NCBI GenBank assembly: GCA_026388185.1
Contig: JAPLKG010000003.1
Coordinates: forward strand, 1 to 64,000
Origin: Candidatus Eisenbacteria bacterium
GTDB taxonomy: Bacteria; Eisenbacteria; RBG-16-71-46; JAFGJU01
Length of the DNA stretch: 64,000 nucleotides
Direction: 5' to 3'
The notes under the pieces are model-generated. The model saw nothing but the letters and a program-made list of their open reading frames with translations, had not been told where the DNA came from and ran no database searches. Shown piece by piece: positions 44,301 to 52,204 of this stretch (within the stretch, counting starts at the first letter, position 1; each line of letters opens with the position of its first letter). A program made the translations under genes and the position numbers.

Positions 44301-44506
44301 GTTTGAGGCCTATCGTAATGTCCAACTTGGCCGCCGCCATGGCCATGCTCCCACTCGCACTGGGACTCGGAGCCGGGGCTGAATTCCGCTCGCCCATGGC
44401 GATAGTCTCGATCGGAGGCCTGGTGGTTTCTACGGTGTTCACGCTTTTCTTGATCCCCACGGTCTACAGCCTGCTGGACAGGTTCGCCGAGGGTAAGGGA
44501 AGGTAG
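41396..44506 (+). CDS. RND efflux pump (HAE1-like) lacking the TM4 aspartates
   Basis: 1036 residues with the full RND plan: TM1 (SVLATILLLALVVIGIFSYL), two large periplasmic loops and twelve helices. TM4 reads GLALCVGILIANSLVVMENI. In AcrB the matching place is VDD, with two aspartates (407/408) that relay protons; here they are Ala and Asn. TM10 reads MLVGIVVNNAILLLDY, with Asn in place of AcrB Lys940. The pump may use other residues or another ion. It follows the adaptor gene by 28 bases. Substrates unknown; the operon is under TetR control. Confidence 0.92.
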   Translation: MFLANLSVRKSVLATILLLALVVIGIFSYLRLTIDLMPPVDFPYVTVVTVYPGAGPEEIESLVSKPIEDAISSISGLKNTWSYSQEGVSVVLAEFTLETKVDFAAMDVKEKVDAVRSNLPDDVETPTISKFDFSSSPILNLAVTSQRPIQETYEIADKTIKRELSKVNGLAQIEVVGGRKREIAVLVSKDKLKGYDLSITDVIAAIAAENLNIPGGHITEESREYGVRVTGEFESVDEIRNVRIQRTDAPPVRLSEVANVQDSFAEVRELARYNRNETVGMTLRKRSDANTVKVASGVKKTLERLKQTLPADVKIEIARDRSTFIKDMVADLNSNMITGIILTALVLFLFLHSWEGIVIAGIAMPVSVVSTYTFLYFAGFTINVMSLMGLALCVGILIANSLVVMENIYRYLHMGKGPREAAEEGTSEIALAVLASTLTNVVVFVPIAFMSGIIGQLFRQFGLTTTFATFVSLLVSFTATPMLASKLLSSRSVDKKISWHSSIPIIGKFLELLDTFFAKWDAFYEGAAASYRRGLDWTLNHRWRVIGISLGVFVVSLALVPFIGTEFFQNSDQGMLTVSVEMPVGSNLWETQKAIESVEQVVSSVPETESFFSSVGSTESELGAGGSGVNVGDVLLVLVDKRERKRSDKDIAAALRTMLAEIPGAKLTVSPASTMGGGGEKDIQIEVTGDEMPVLISVANKVVAIAQETPGTVDVDTDWRIGKPEMKLVPLREKSADYGVSTAELANLTRAFITGTVASQFRDRDEEYDIRVKLDESDRDNIEKLGSLLVRTGNGTVPVAELASITHDEGPTQIVRKNRQRMITVSANIARGTLGGLVGQLKKKTDALSLPPGYRIYYGGMAEIMGESFASLFQALILAIVLTYMLLAAMLDSYVHPFTIMLTVPLGAVGVLLALFFTGRTISIFSLMALIMLVGIVVNNAILLLDYTNTLRKKGYNLREAILEACPTRLRPIVMSNLAAAMAMLPLALGLGAGAEFRSPMAIVSIGGLVVSTVFTLFLIPTVYSLLDRFAEGKGR

Positions 44507-44531
44507 GAGGACGTGGCCGATCGCGCGGTCG

Positions 44532-45800
44532 CTAGAACACAAACCCGTCGGGTATGACTCCACCCTTGACCACGACGATTATCCCATCACGGACATAGAA
44601 CTGCTCGTTTGGGTCGTCGTAATGCGCCACACCTTCGCGGTTCACGAGTTGCACGCCGCGGCCGATGGACGAGTTCTTGTCGACGATCGAGCGCCTGATG
44701 TAGGTGCCTTCGCCCACGCCGAGCAAGGGGCGGCGCACGCTTCGTCTTTCGTAGAAGTCCGATCCCATTATGAGTGAGCTCTCGATTATCGACCCGGGCC
44801 GAACGCGCGAGCGCACGCCGAGGATGGAGTCGCGCACCGTTGCCCCTTCGATTATCACGCCTTCGCAGAGCACCGCGCACTGGACCGACGCGCGATTCAG
44901 TTTCGCGCCAGGCAGGGACCGCGCGTGCGTGTAAATGGGCATTTCGGGATCGAAGAGATTGAACTTCGGAAGCGGCATCACAAGATCCATGTTGGCTTCG
45001 TAGAAGGAGCGCACCGTGCCGATGTCCGCCCAGTAGCCTTCAAAGGGGAAGGCGTGCACGTCGATGTCACGGATGGCGTCGGGGATGACGTGCCGGCCGA
45101 AATCCGTTTGCTCCGGATCGAGCTCCAGTCGCTCCTTGAGGACGTTGGTGTTGAACAGGTAGATGCCCATACTTCCAAGGTAGGGACGCTGCTTGGCCTC
45201 TTCCTCGGTCAATCCGCAGCAAGTAGTGTCGACCATCATGTCGTCCAACTGAGCGTCGTCCTGCGTCTTCTCGGCGAACTTGATGATGCGGCCGTTTTCG
45301 CCGGTCTTGACAATCCCGAGGTAGGACGCGTCGGCGCGCGACACCGGATGCACCGCGATAGAGGCCGCTGCGCCGGAGGCCACGTGTGCTTCCTTGAACT
45401 TGCGGTAATCCATGCGGTAGAGGTGGTCGCCGGAGAGAATCAACACGTAACTAGTATGCTGGCGGCTGATGTGGAACCACGCCTGGCGCACCGCATCGGC
45501 AGTGCCGCGGAACCAGGTACCCCCCCTGGCAGTCTGCTCGGCTGCAAGGATGCCGACGAACCCGCTAGAGAATTGATCGAACTGATAGGTCTTTGCGATG
45601 TGTGCGTTGAGGCTCGCCGACTGGTACATCGTGAGCACGTAGATTCGGCGAATGTCGGAATTGATGCAGTTGGAGACCGGGATGTCAATGAGCCGGTACT
45701 TGCCGGCGATCGAGACGGCCGGTTTGGACCGATCCTTGGTGAGAGGAAAAAGACGCCTGCCTTCCCCACCACCGAGGATCACAGCCATGCTTTCGTCCAT
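44532..45800 (-). CDS. glgC: Glucose-1-phosphate adenylyltransferase (ADP-glucose pyrophosphorylase)
   Basis: 422 residues. Makes ADP-glucose for glycogen: glucose-1-phosphate + ATP. N-terminal nucleotidyltransferase: LGGGEGRRLFPLTKDRSKPA, YRLIDIPVSNCINS, GTADAVRQAW, ILSGDHLYRMDY, FAEK and the GMGIYLF-like SMGIYLFNTN. C-terminal left-handed beta-helix with hexapeptide repeats (GVIIEGATVRDSILGV, GTYIRRSIVDKNSSIG) ending DGIIVVVKGGVIPDGFVF. Convergent with the RND gene, 25 bases apart. Length is normal. Confidence 0.97.
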   Translation of the reverse strand: MDESMAVILGGGEGRRLFPLTKDRSKPAVSIAGKYRLIDIPVSNCINSDIRRIYVLTMYQSASLNAHIAKTYQFDQFSSGFVGILAAEQTARGGTWFRGTADAVRQAWFHISRQHTSYVLILSGDHLYRMDYRKFKEAHVASGAAASIAVHPVSRADASYLGIVKTGENGRIIKFAEKTQDDAQLDDMMVDTTCCGLTEEEAKQRPYLGSMGIYLFNTNVLKERLELDPEQTDFGRHVIPDAIRDIDVHAFPFEGYWADIGTVRSFYEANMDLVMPLPKFNLFDPEMPIYTHARSLPGAKLNRASVQCAVLCEGVIIEGATVRDSILGVRSRVRPGSIIESSLIMGSDFYERRSVRRPLLGVGEGTYIRRSIVDKNSSIGRGVQLVNREGVAHYDDPNEQFYVRDGIIVVVKGGVIPDGFVF

Positions 45801-46248
45801 GAGTTCACTCCCTTGAGACCTCGCTTGTGTCGAGGATTAGTATTATACCCCTCCGCTGCAGACTTGAAAGCGTTTTCTTGGCTTCCTTTTCATCACAATT
45901 CAGACACGATTTGGCAGGGGCGCGCAGTGCCGAGCACGCTTTCGCAGGGCGCGGTCTGACAAGCTACACGATTTGGCAGGGGCAAGTCTGGCAGAGCGCG
46001 CGGTGGCGGGTTAGTTAATCATATTATTTCCCACGTGTTGGGGCGTCAAGAAAGAACGCCATTGGGAGGCGCGATCTACAGGAATCTGAGGTAATTGTCT
46101 CACGCACAACGGGCAAAATGCCGATATTGATAATGCAAGCTCCGGGTGCTCCACCAACAGAGTGGTTCTGCAACTTCACCCACACTAATCGAATACGAAC
46201 AGCCAAGATTGACCAAAGTGTAAGTATCAGAGTGTTGAGGTATCGAAG
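45801..46248. other. Intergenic region with an 18-base direct repeat
   Basis: 448 bases between divergent glgC and the TonB receptor gene. A direct repeat of 18 bases (ACACGATTTGGCAGGGGC) lies at 45904-45921 and 45966-45983, 62 bases apart, in a GC-rich patch. It must hold both promoters; none is clear enough to name. No riboswitch is recognisable before the receptor gene. Confidence 0.5.
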
Positions 46249-48372
46249 ATGAAACACATTGTTGCGATTCTCGTGACTCTAGGTATCCTGCTCTTGGGAA
46301 TCGGCGTCAGCGCGCACGATCAAGAACTGACTGCCGTGACCAGAGCGCAAGCCGAAGAAGGCGCCTTCCCCGCGCAAAACACGAGTGACCTCACTCGGGG
46401 ACAAACCCGAGCGGAGCCGAGCGCCGAGGATCTCGTGTTCATGGAGATTCCCGTCGTCTTCGCAGCGTCAAAGTTCGAGCAGCCGAGCACCGAGGCACCC
46501 GCGACCGTCTCCATCATCACCGCGGACGACATCCAGCGCTACGGTTACCGGACGCTCGACGAAGCACTCCAAGGAGTCACAGGTCTCTACGTGACGTATG
46601 ACGACAATTACAGGTACCTCGGCGTGCGAGGCTATAGCATTCCGGGCGACTACAATTCGAGAGTACTCCTCCTGGTGGACGGCATGGCATCCAACGACGA
46701 CATATACGGAAGTGCAACCTTCGGCACCGTTTTCGGCGTCGACATGGACCAGGTGAAGCAAATCGAGATTATCAAGGGTCCGGGCTCGGCGTTGTACGGA
46801 ACCAACGCCCTGTTCGCCGTCATCAACGTTGTGACCAAGGACGCGAAAGACTCGGACGGCCTCAGGGTCTCCGCAGAATATGGAAGCTACGATTCTCGAA
46901 AGGGCCTCATGAGCTACGGAAAGAGACACGGCGATCTCGACTTTGTCGTCGCGGGTTCATACGCGAACGCGGAGGGACAGGACCGCTATTTCCCAGAGTA
47001 CGACGGTTACGTGGACGAGGCAGGAATAGTCTACGACGGAACGTTCAGGAATGGTGACTGGGACAGGTCCCCGAGCATCTGGGGCAAATTGTCCTACAAG
47101 CAATTCGCCCTCCGTGGCTGGCACAAAACGCGCGACAAGGGAATCCCCACTGCAGCTTATTGGACCGTTTTCAATGACAACAGAACAAACAACACCGACG
47201 AGAGCGAATTCCTGGAACTGAGGTACGCGCCGACACTGGATGAGACGAAAGACCTGTTGGCAAGAGTGTACTACAATCGCTATCGCTACTACGGCGACTG
47301 GATGCTGTTGTACGAAGGAGAATCGGACTACTACGAAGAAATGGGCAAGGACGTGGCCAAAGGAGACTGGATTGGTTCGGAGCTCCAGCTCAACTGGAAG
47401 ACTTCTGCCCGTAACCGGCTGACTGCGGGCGGAGAGGCCCAATATCACAGTGTCGCTCAGAAGTACTGGGACGAAGGCCTTCTCGGCAGCGAGTATCGAC
47501 ACCAGTACTTGGACTACAACCAGCAGTTCGATGTCTGGTCCCTCTATGCCCAGGACATCTACAAACTCTCGAGTCTGTCTTTTGTTCTCGGTGCCAGGTA
47601 TGACAACTATCCGACTTTTGGTGGAACCACCAATCCGAGAGTAGGCTGCATATATACTCCCTTTGACAAGACCAACATCAAGCTACTCTACGGAACGGCC
47701 TTCCGCGCTCCCTCGCCCTACGAGCTTTACTATCACGACGGCTACTATCTTATGGAACCCAATGAGAGTCTCACTCCCGAGAGACTGAAGACTACAGAGC
47801 TCGTGCTCGAGCAAGGAATCGCGCGAAATGTGAAAGCCCTGTTCTCCTTGTATCACACGGACCTTACCAACTTGATCTATCAGGTAGTAACTGCAGACAC
47901 GGGCATTGAAGGAGATCCGTTGCTACAGTTCCGGAACGTCGGATGCGTCCAGGCCTCTGGTCTTGAGTTCACCCTGGACGGAACATTCTCGGGAGTTCTT
48001 ACCCGGTTTGGCTACAGTTATCAGGAAACACGGGACCAGCACGGGAAAGAACAACTCGTCAATTCGCCCAACAGTTCAGGTAATTTCAGCATCAGCGTTC
48101 CCATTCTCTCCGGGAACGAGTACGTGAGTGCCGAAGTGCGCTACGTGGGAAAGCGGTTCACCACCAGCCGTGAAGAGTTGGATCCCTACGTCTCCACCAA
48201 TCTCATTCTGTTCATGAAGGACTTGCTGCCGCACATCGAGATTACGGCAAAGGTGAATAACGTATTCGACGTTTCTTATGAAGATCCATGCAGCACAGAG
48301 TATTTCCAGACCAGAATTCCGCAAGATGGAAGAAGTTTCTTCTTGAAATTGACGTACAGGAGCCAACGGTGA
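46249..48372 (+). CDS. TonB-dependent outer-membrane receptor
   Basis: 707 residues. Signal peptide (HIVAILVTLGILLLGIGVSA), a plug domain (SIITADDIQRYGYRTLDEAL, LLLVDGMASND, MDQVKQIEIIKGPGSALYGT) and a C-terminal 22-strand barrel ending in an aromatic residue region (RSFFLKLTYRSQR). Imports a chelate or sugar; the ligand cannot be told. Its stop overlaps the GTG start of a binding protein, which in turn overlaps a sensor kinase, so the three form one coupled operon, presumably sensing the same ligand. Confidence 0.93.
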   Translation: MKHIVAILVTLGILLLGIGVSAHDQELTAVTRAQAEEGAFPAQNTSDLTRGQTRAEPSAEDLVFMEIPVVFAASKFEQPSTEAPATVSIITADDIQRYGYRTLDEALQGVTGLYVTYDDNYRYLGVRGYSIPGDYNSRVLLLVDGMASNDDIYGSATFGTVFGVDMDQVKQIEIIKGPGSALYGTNALFAVINVVTKDAKDSDGLRVSAEYGSYDSRKGLMSYGKRHGDLDFVVAGSYANAEGQDRYFPEYDGYVDEAGIVYDGTFRNGDWDRSPSIWGKLSYKQFALRGWHKTRDKGIPTAAYWTVFNDNRTNNTDESEFLELRYAPTLDETKDLLARVYYNRYRYYGDWMLLYEGESDYYEEMGKDVAKGDWIGSELQLNWKTSARNRLTAGGEAQYHSVAQKYWDEGLLGSEYRHQYLDYNQQFDVWSLYAQDIYKLSSLSFVLGARYDNYPTFGGTTNPRVGCIYTPFDKTNIKLLYGTAFRAPSPYELYYHDGYYLMEPNESLTPERLKTTELVLEQGIARNVKALFSLYHTDLTNLIYQVVTADTGIEGDPLLQFRNVGCVQASGLEFTLDGTFSGVLTRFGYSYQETRDQHGKEQLVNSPNSSGNFSISVPILSGNEYVSAEVRYVGKRFTTSREELDPYVSTNLILFMKDLLPHIEITAKVNNVFDVSYEDPCSTEYFQTRIPQDGRSFFLKLTYRSQR

Positions 48373-49301
48373 GAGCTGCGGTACTCATAACGCTCTGTCT
48401 GGCTTTGAGTGTCTTTGGTTGTTGCCTGGCAGAGCAATGCCACGCGGCAGGCCGACTCGCGGTCTCGGTCATTTTTTCTTCCGACATCGAGGCCTACACG
48501 CAGGCGTGGAACGGATTCCGAAGCTATTTCGACGAACAAGAGGTGTCGTTGGCCGTGTCCACGTACAACTTGAAGGATCAAGAACCTGCAATGGTCTGTT
48601 CAGAGATAGAGGCGAGAGGATCCGACGTGGTTTTCACGCTGGGAACGCAGGCGTCAAGACTGGCGCGAGAAAGAATAAAGAACATCCCCGTCATATTCTG
48701 CATGGTGTTCAATCCAGGCGAGTTCGCCGGCACAAACAGCACCGGCGTCTCGATGGAGATCCCCATCGAGGCAAGATTGCAGGGGATCAAGAAAATACTC
48801 CCTCACGCCAAGAATGTGGCAGCCGTCTATTCGACAGAGACGGCAGAGGCATACAGGCAGGTCTTCTCGAAGGGCAGCCAATTGGGTCTGACCATAATCG
48901 GAAAGCAGATTGATTCTGAGAGACAGCTTCCCGACGCCATTAGAGAACTGGACTACAGGATGGATTGTTTTCTGATGCTCGCCGATTCTCAACTATATTC
49001 CCCCGCATCGGTAAAGCATCTGCTGCTCGAGAGTCTGAGACAGGGATTCCCCGTAGTAGGACTCTCGTCTCATTACACCCAGGCAGGAGCACTCTTTTCG
49101 TTCGATTGCGACTACGGCGACCTCGGTCGCCAGGCAGCAGAAATCGCGTCGAGGATCACGAACGGCGAAACGCCGGGAGCGATTCCTCCCCTGGCACCGA
49201 GAAAGATCAGGCTTTCAATAAACATGCTCGCCGCCGACAGGTTGGGAATCGAGATTTCCTCTGAGACGGCGAAACGGGCGAGTGAGGTGTTCGGTAGATG
49301 A
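48369..49301 (+). CDS. ABC-type substrate-binding protein (ABC_sub_bind family)
   Basis: 310 residues from the GTG at 48369, which shares bases with the receptor stop (GTGA). Signal peptide (VLITLCLALSVFGCCLAEQC) with a possible lipobox. The mature protein is a two-lobe binding fold of the TrpX/YcjN-like ABC_sub_bind type (RGSDVVFTLGTQASRLAR, NIPVIFCMVFNPGEFAGTN, YGDLGRQAAEIASRITNGE). No permease or ATPase gene is nearby, so it probably presents a ligand to the downstream kinase rather than to a transporter. Confidence 0.88.
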   Translation: MRAAVLITLCLALSVFGCCLAEQCHAAGRLAVSVIFSSDIEAYTQAWNGFRSYFDEQEVSLAVSTYNLKDQEPAMVCSEIEARGSDVVFTLGTQASRLARERIKNIPVIFCMVFNPGEFAGTNSTGVSMEIPIEARLQGIKKILPHAKNVAAVYSTETAEAYRQVFSKGSQLGLTIIGKQIDSERQLPDAIRELDYRMDCFLMLADSQLYSPASVKHLLLESLRQGFPVVGLSSHYTQAGALFSFDCDYGDLGRQAAEIASRITNGETPGAIPPLAPRKIRLSINMLAADRLGIEISSETAKRASEVFGR

Positions 49302-51277
49302 GACTGAGCATCAACAAGAAGGTCGAGCTGCTCTCCGTGAGCATCATTCTGTTTCTCGCCGTCGCACTGTCCTTCCACTTCATCAGGCAGGGATCAAGTG
49401 CTGTGAGCTCCGAGCTCAACGAACGTGCGGCAGTTATCCTCAGGGGCCTGACCATCAACTGCGAATATCCGATTCTCGTTGGAGATCGGGAGTCGATTCA
49501 TAGGTTGGTGAGGATCGCTCTTGCCGAGAAGGACGTCGTTTTCTGCAGAATCGACGGCCCAGACGGTAAACCGATCATCGAGGCAGGGTCAAGAACGCTC
49601 GGACCGACGAGAGAGTTCGTGGCCCCGGTGGTCACGGAGAAGACAGGAGAACAAGAGCAAGAGGGAGTAGTCCTGGGGGTCCCCACCGGCATCAAGGAGG
49701 AAATCGCAAAGATACATCTGGGAATTTCTCTTTCCGGGTTGAACAAGAAAGTGGCCGACATGAAAAGGGCGGCCGCCTTGTTCGCCGTTCTTGCAATTCT
49801 CGTCGTCTCCCTCGCCAACACCTTTCTGCTCAAGTTTCTTCTCATCGGTCCCATCACAGCGTTGGTAAGGGGCACCGCCAGGATTGCGGGAGGAGATCTC
49901 AACCACAGAGTGCAGGTCAAGAGTAACGACGAAATAGGCGCCCTCGCCTTGTCTTTCAACAAAATGGTGGAGGATCTCTCCAAAACGCTCGTGTCCAGGA
50001 ACTACATGAACAATATCATCAAGTCGATGACCGACACCCTGCTCGTCACTGACCCGGAAGGCAGAATAAGGACCGTCAATCGTGCCACTCTCAACCTGTT
50101 GGGATACTCCGAGGACGAGCTGATCGGAAAGCCAATTTGTGTGCTCTTCAGAGAAGACCCGCTCGACAGTGAACAAATCACTGCTATCAAGAGCGGGATG
50201 GGCATGGGCAATGTCGAGAAGACCTACGTGTCCAAGGACGGGAGAAAGATCCCGATGCTCTTCACCAGTTCAGTGATGCGCAACGAGAACGGAGAAATAG
50301 AGGGAAACGTGTGCGTGGCGCAGAACATCACGGAACGGAGGAAGGCCGAGGAGGCTCTGTTACGACAGGCAGAAGCGCTCACGCACTCCAACACTCAGTT
50401 GGAGGCGGCGAATGCGGAGCTGATGCTACTGGACCTCGCGAAATCGGAGTTCGTGTCCAACGTGTCGCACGAACTGAGGACCCCCTTGACGGCGGTCAAG
50501 GCATACGCTGAGACCCTCCTGCAGTACGGTTCCATTTCTGAGGAAAAGCGCAACTCCTTCGTTGGAATCATTCTGAAACAGGCCGAGAGGCTGGCCGTCC
50601 TGGTCGATGATCTGCTGGATCTCTCGAAGATTGAGGCAGGTGAAATCAAGCTCAATCTCACGCTCTTGGATGTCGAGACGGCAATAGAAGACGCATTGCA
50701 GAGCGTCAGGCCGGCTGCCCAGAAGAAGGACATCGAGATCCAGGTGTCGTTGTCTGAAGAAGGATCTCTATCAGGAACGGAGACCTCACCGACGGTCGGC
50801 AATCAAGTGCTTGCCGACGAAAACAGGTTTGACCAGGTGCTCGTCAACCTGCTCAACAATGCGGTCAAGTTCACGGAGCCTGGAGGACGCGTCTGGATCG
50901 GTTCGAGGGTCGTGCAAGATCGCACGGGAGGTCCTGCGATCGGGCCTGGCGCACATGCGCCCGGCGGGCCTCGCTATCTCCGCATCACAGTCGCGGACAA
51001 CGGCATTGGCATCCCGGCGGAGGAACTGGGAAGCATCTTCGACAAGTTCAAGCAAGTGGAGGAGAAGACCAGGGGCAAGCCGACGGGAACCGGCCTGGGT
51101 CTGTCCATCAGCAAGCACCTTGTGGAGAGAATGGGCGGGCACCTCTGGGTGGAAAGCAAAATGGGAGAGGGAAGCAGTTTCCACTTCACTGTCCCTCTCG
51201 CTCAGAGCGATAGCCTCGTGACTGCGGAAGAGGTGACGGCGGGAGCGGGTGCGCAATCGCGATCAGAATCTGTTTGA
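49298..51277 (+). CDS. Sensor histidine kinase with HAMP and PAS domains
   Basis: 659 residues; the ATG overlaps the binding-protein stop. Two membrane helices (11-29 and 158-183) enclose a periplasmic domain; then HAMP (184-236), PAS (237-345), HisKA with His391 (VSNVSHELRTPLTAVKAY) and HATPase (VNLLNNAVKFTEPGG; DNGIGIP; GTGLGLSISKHLVERMGG). Odd: short Gly/Pro/Ala-rich insertions interrupt the HATPase near 493-500 and 541-559. No response regulator is adjacent. It is likely to sense ligand state through the binding protein. Confidence 0.92.
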   Translation: MRLSINKKVELLSVSIILFLAVALSFHFIRQGSSAVSSELNERAAVILRGLTINCEYPILVGDRESIHRLVRIALAEKDVVFCRIDGPDGKPIIEAGSRTLGPTREFVAPVVTEKTGEQEQEGVVLGVPTGIKEEIAKIHLGISLSGLNKKVADMKRAAALFAVLAILVVSLANTFLLKFLLIGPITALVRGTARIAGGDLNHRVQVKSNDEIGALALSFNKMVEDLSKTLVSRNYMNNIIKSMTDTLLVTDPEGRIRTVNRATLNLLGYSEDELIGKPICVLFREDPLDSEQITAIKSGMGMGNVEKTYVSKDGRKIPMLFTSSVMRNENGEIEGNVCVAQNITERRKAEEALLRQAEALTHSNTQLEAANAELMLLDLAKSEFVSNVSHELRTPLTAVKAYAETLLQYGSISEEKRNSFVGIILKQAERLAVLVDDLLDLSKIEAGEIKLNLTLLDVETAIEDALQSVRPAAQKKDIEIQVSLSEEGSLSGTETSPTVGNQVLADENRFDQVLVNLLNNAVKFTEPGGRVWIGSRVVQDRTGGPAIGPGAHAPGGPRYLRITVADNGIGIPAEELGSIFDKFKQVEEKTRGKPTGTGLGLSISKHLVERMGGHLWVESKMGEGSSFHFTVPLAQSDSLVTAEEVTAGAGAQSRSESV

Positions 51278-51439
51278 AAGGCGGATCAGATGTAGTTAGA
51301 ATCTGTTCATGCGCGTGACCTTGACCATACGATTCGACACCCACTGCCTGGTACCCCCACCTCCATTCCTGCGTCCATCGATGCTCATGTCCATGGCTCT
51401 CCCGCTTCCACTCCGTCTCGATCACACCCTCGGTGCCCC

Positions 51440-52192
51440 ATGAAAAACCCCATGAAAACTCACCCCGGAAGATTGATAAGGACCTTGACAATCTGCGTTC
51501 TGGCTCTGGCCCTGGCCGTGACGGCTTTTTGCGTTTTCTTTGATGAGGCAGTCTTTCTGAGAAAGGGCACGGTTTATCGCGTGCCCACACTCGGCAAGGT
51601 CGTGGCGCTGACATTCGATGACGGACCCTCCCCGGTGTGGACCCCTCGGATACTGGACGAACTCAAGGCGCTGAACGTCAAGGCCACATTCTTTGTGCTT
51701 GGTAAGCACGTCAGAGAGTATCCCGAGATAGCAAGGCGCACGGCAAGCGAAGGTCACGAAATCGAGAACCACTCGTACGATCACCACGTTATCATTTACT
51801 ACAGGACGAACAAGTTGGAGAAAGAAATAAGGGACACCGAGAGTATCGTCAACACCGTAACCGGCCGGACCACGCGATACTTCCGGCCGCCCAAGGCCTG
51901 GCTCACTAACCGAGAGAAGACAAAGATAGAAAAGATGGGCTACAAAGTGGTCTTGTGGTCGTTGAACTCGAAAGATTGGGTGACTTTTGATGATAAGTAC
52001 GTGCTGAAGTACCTTCTCAGCAATGTCCAACCGGGGGACGTGATACTCTTCCACGACAGCGGAGGTGTCCTTGGCACCGAGGGAGGAAATCGCGAAGAAA
52101 CGATCAAGACAATCCATCGACTAGTGCCGAAACTGAGAGAAAGAGGCTACAGATTTGTTACCGTGGAAGAACTTCTGGGTGGAACCCCGTAA
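51440..52192 (+). CDS. Polysaccharide deacetylase (NodB family)
   Basis: 250 residues with an N-terminal membrane anchor (TLTICVLALALAVTAFCVFF). NodB motifs: TFDDGPSP (metal-binding Asp pair), the ENHSYDHH histidines, and RPPKAW; near the end VILFHDSGG. It removes acetyl groups from a cell-surface glycan such as peptidoglycan or chitin-like sugar. The glycosyltransferase starts 13 bases downstream, so the two are one operon. Confidence 0.9.
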   Translation: MKNPMKTHPGRLIRTLTICVLALALAVTAFCVFFDEAVFLRKGTVYRVPTLGKVVALTFDDGPSPVWTPRILDELKALNVKATFFVLGKHVREYPEIARRTASEGHEIENHSYDHHVIIYYRTNKLEKEIRDTESIVNTVTGRTTRYFRPPKAWLTNREKTKIEKMGYKVVLWSLNSKDWVTFDDKYVLKYLLSNVQPGDVILFHDSGGVLGTEGGNREETIKTIHRLVPKLRERGYRFVTVEELLGGTP

Positions 52193-52204
52193 GCGAGAGG
52201 CCGG

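Noticed and set aside
46020-46248. Possible cobalamin riboswitch before the TonB receptor
   Set aside because: No B12-box or recognisable riboswitch core in the leader.
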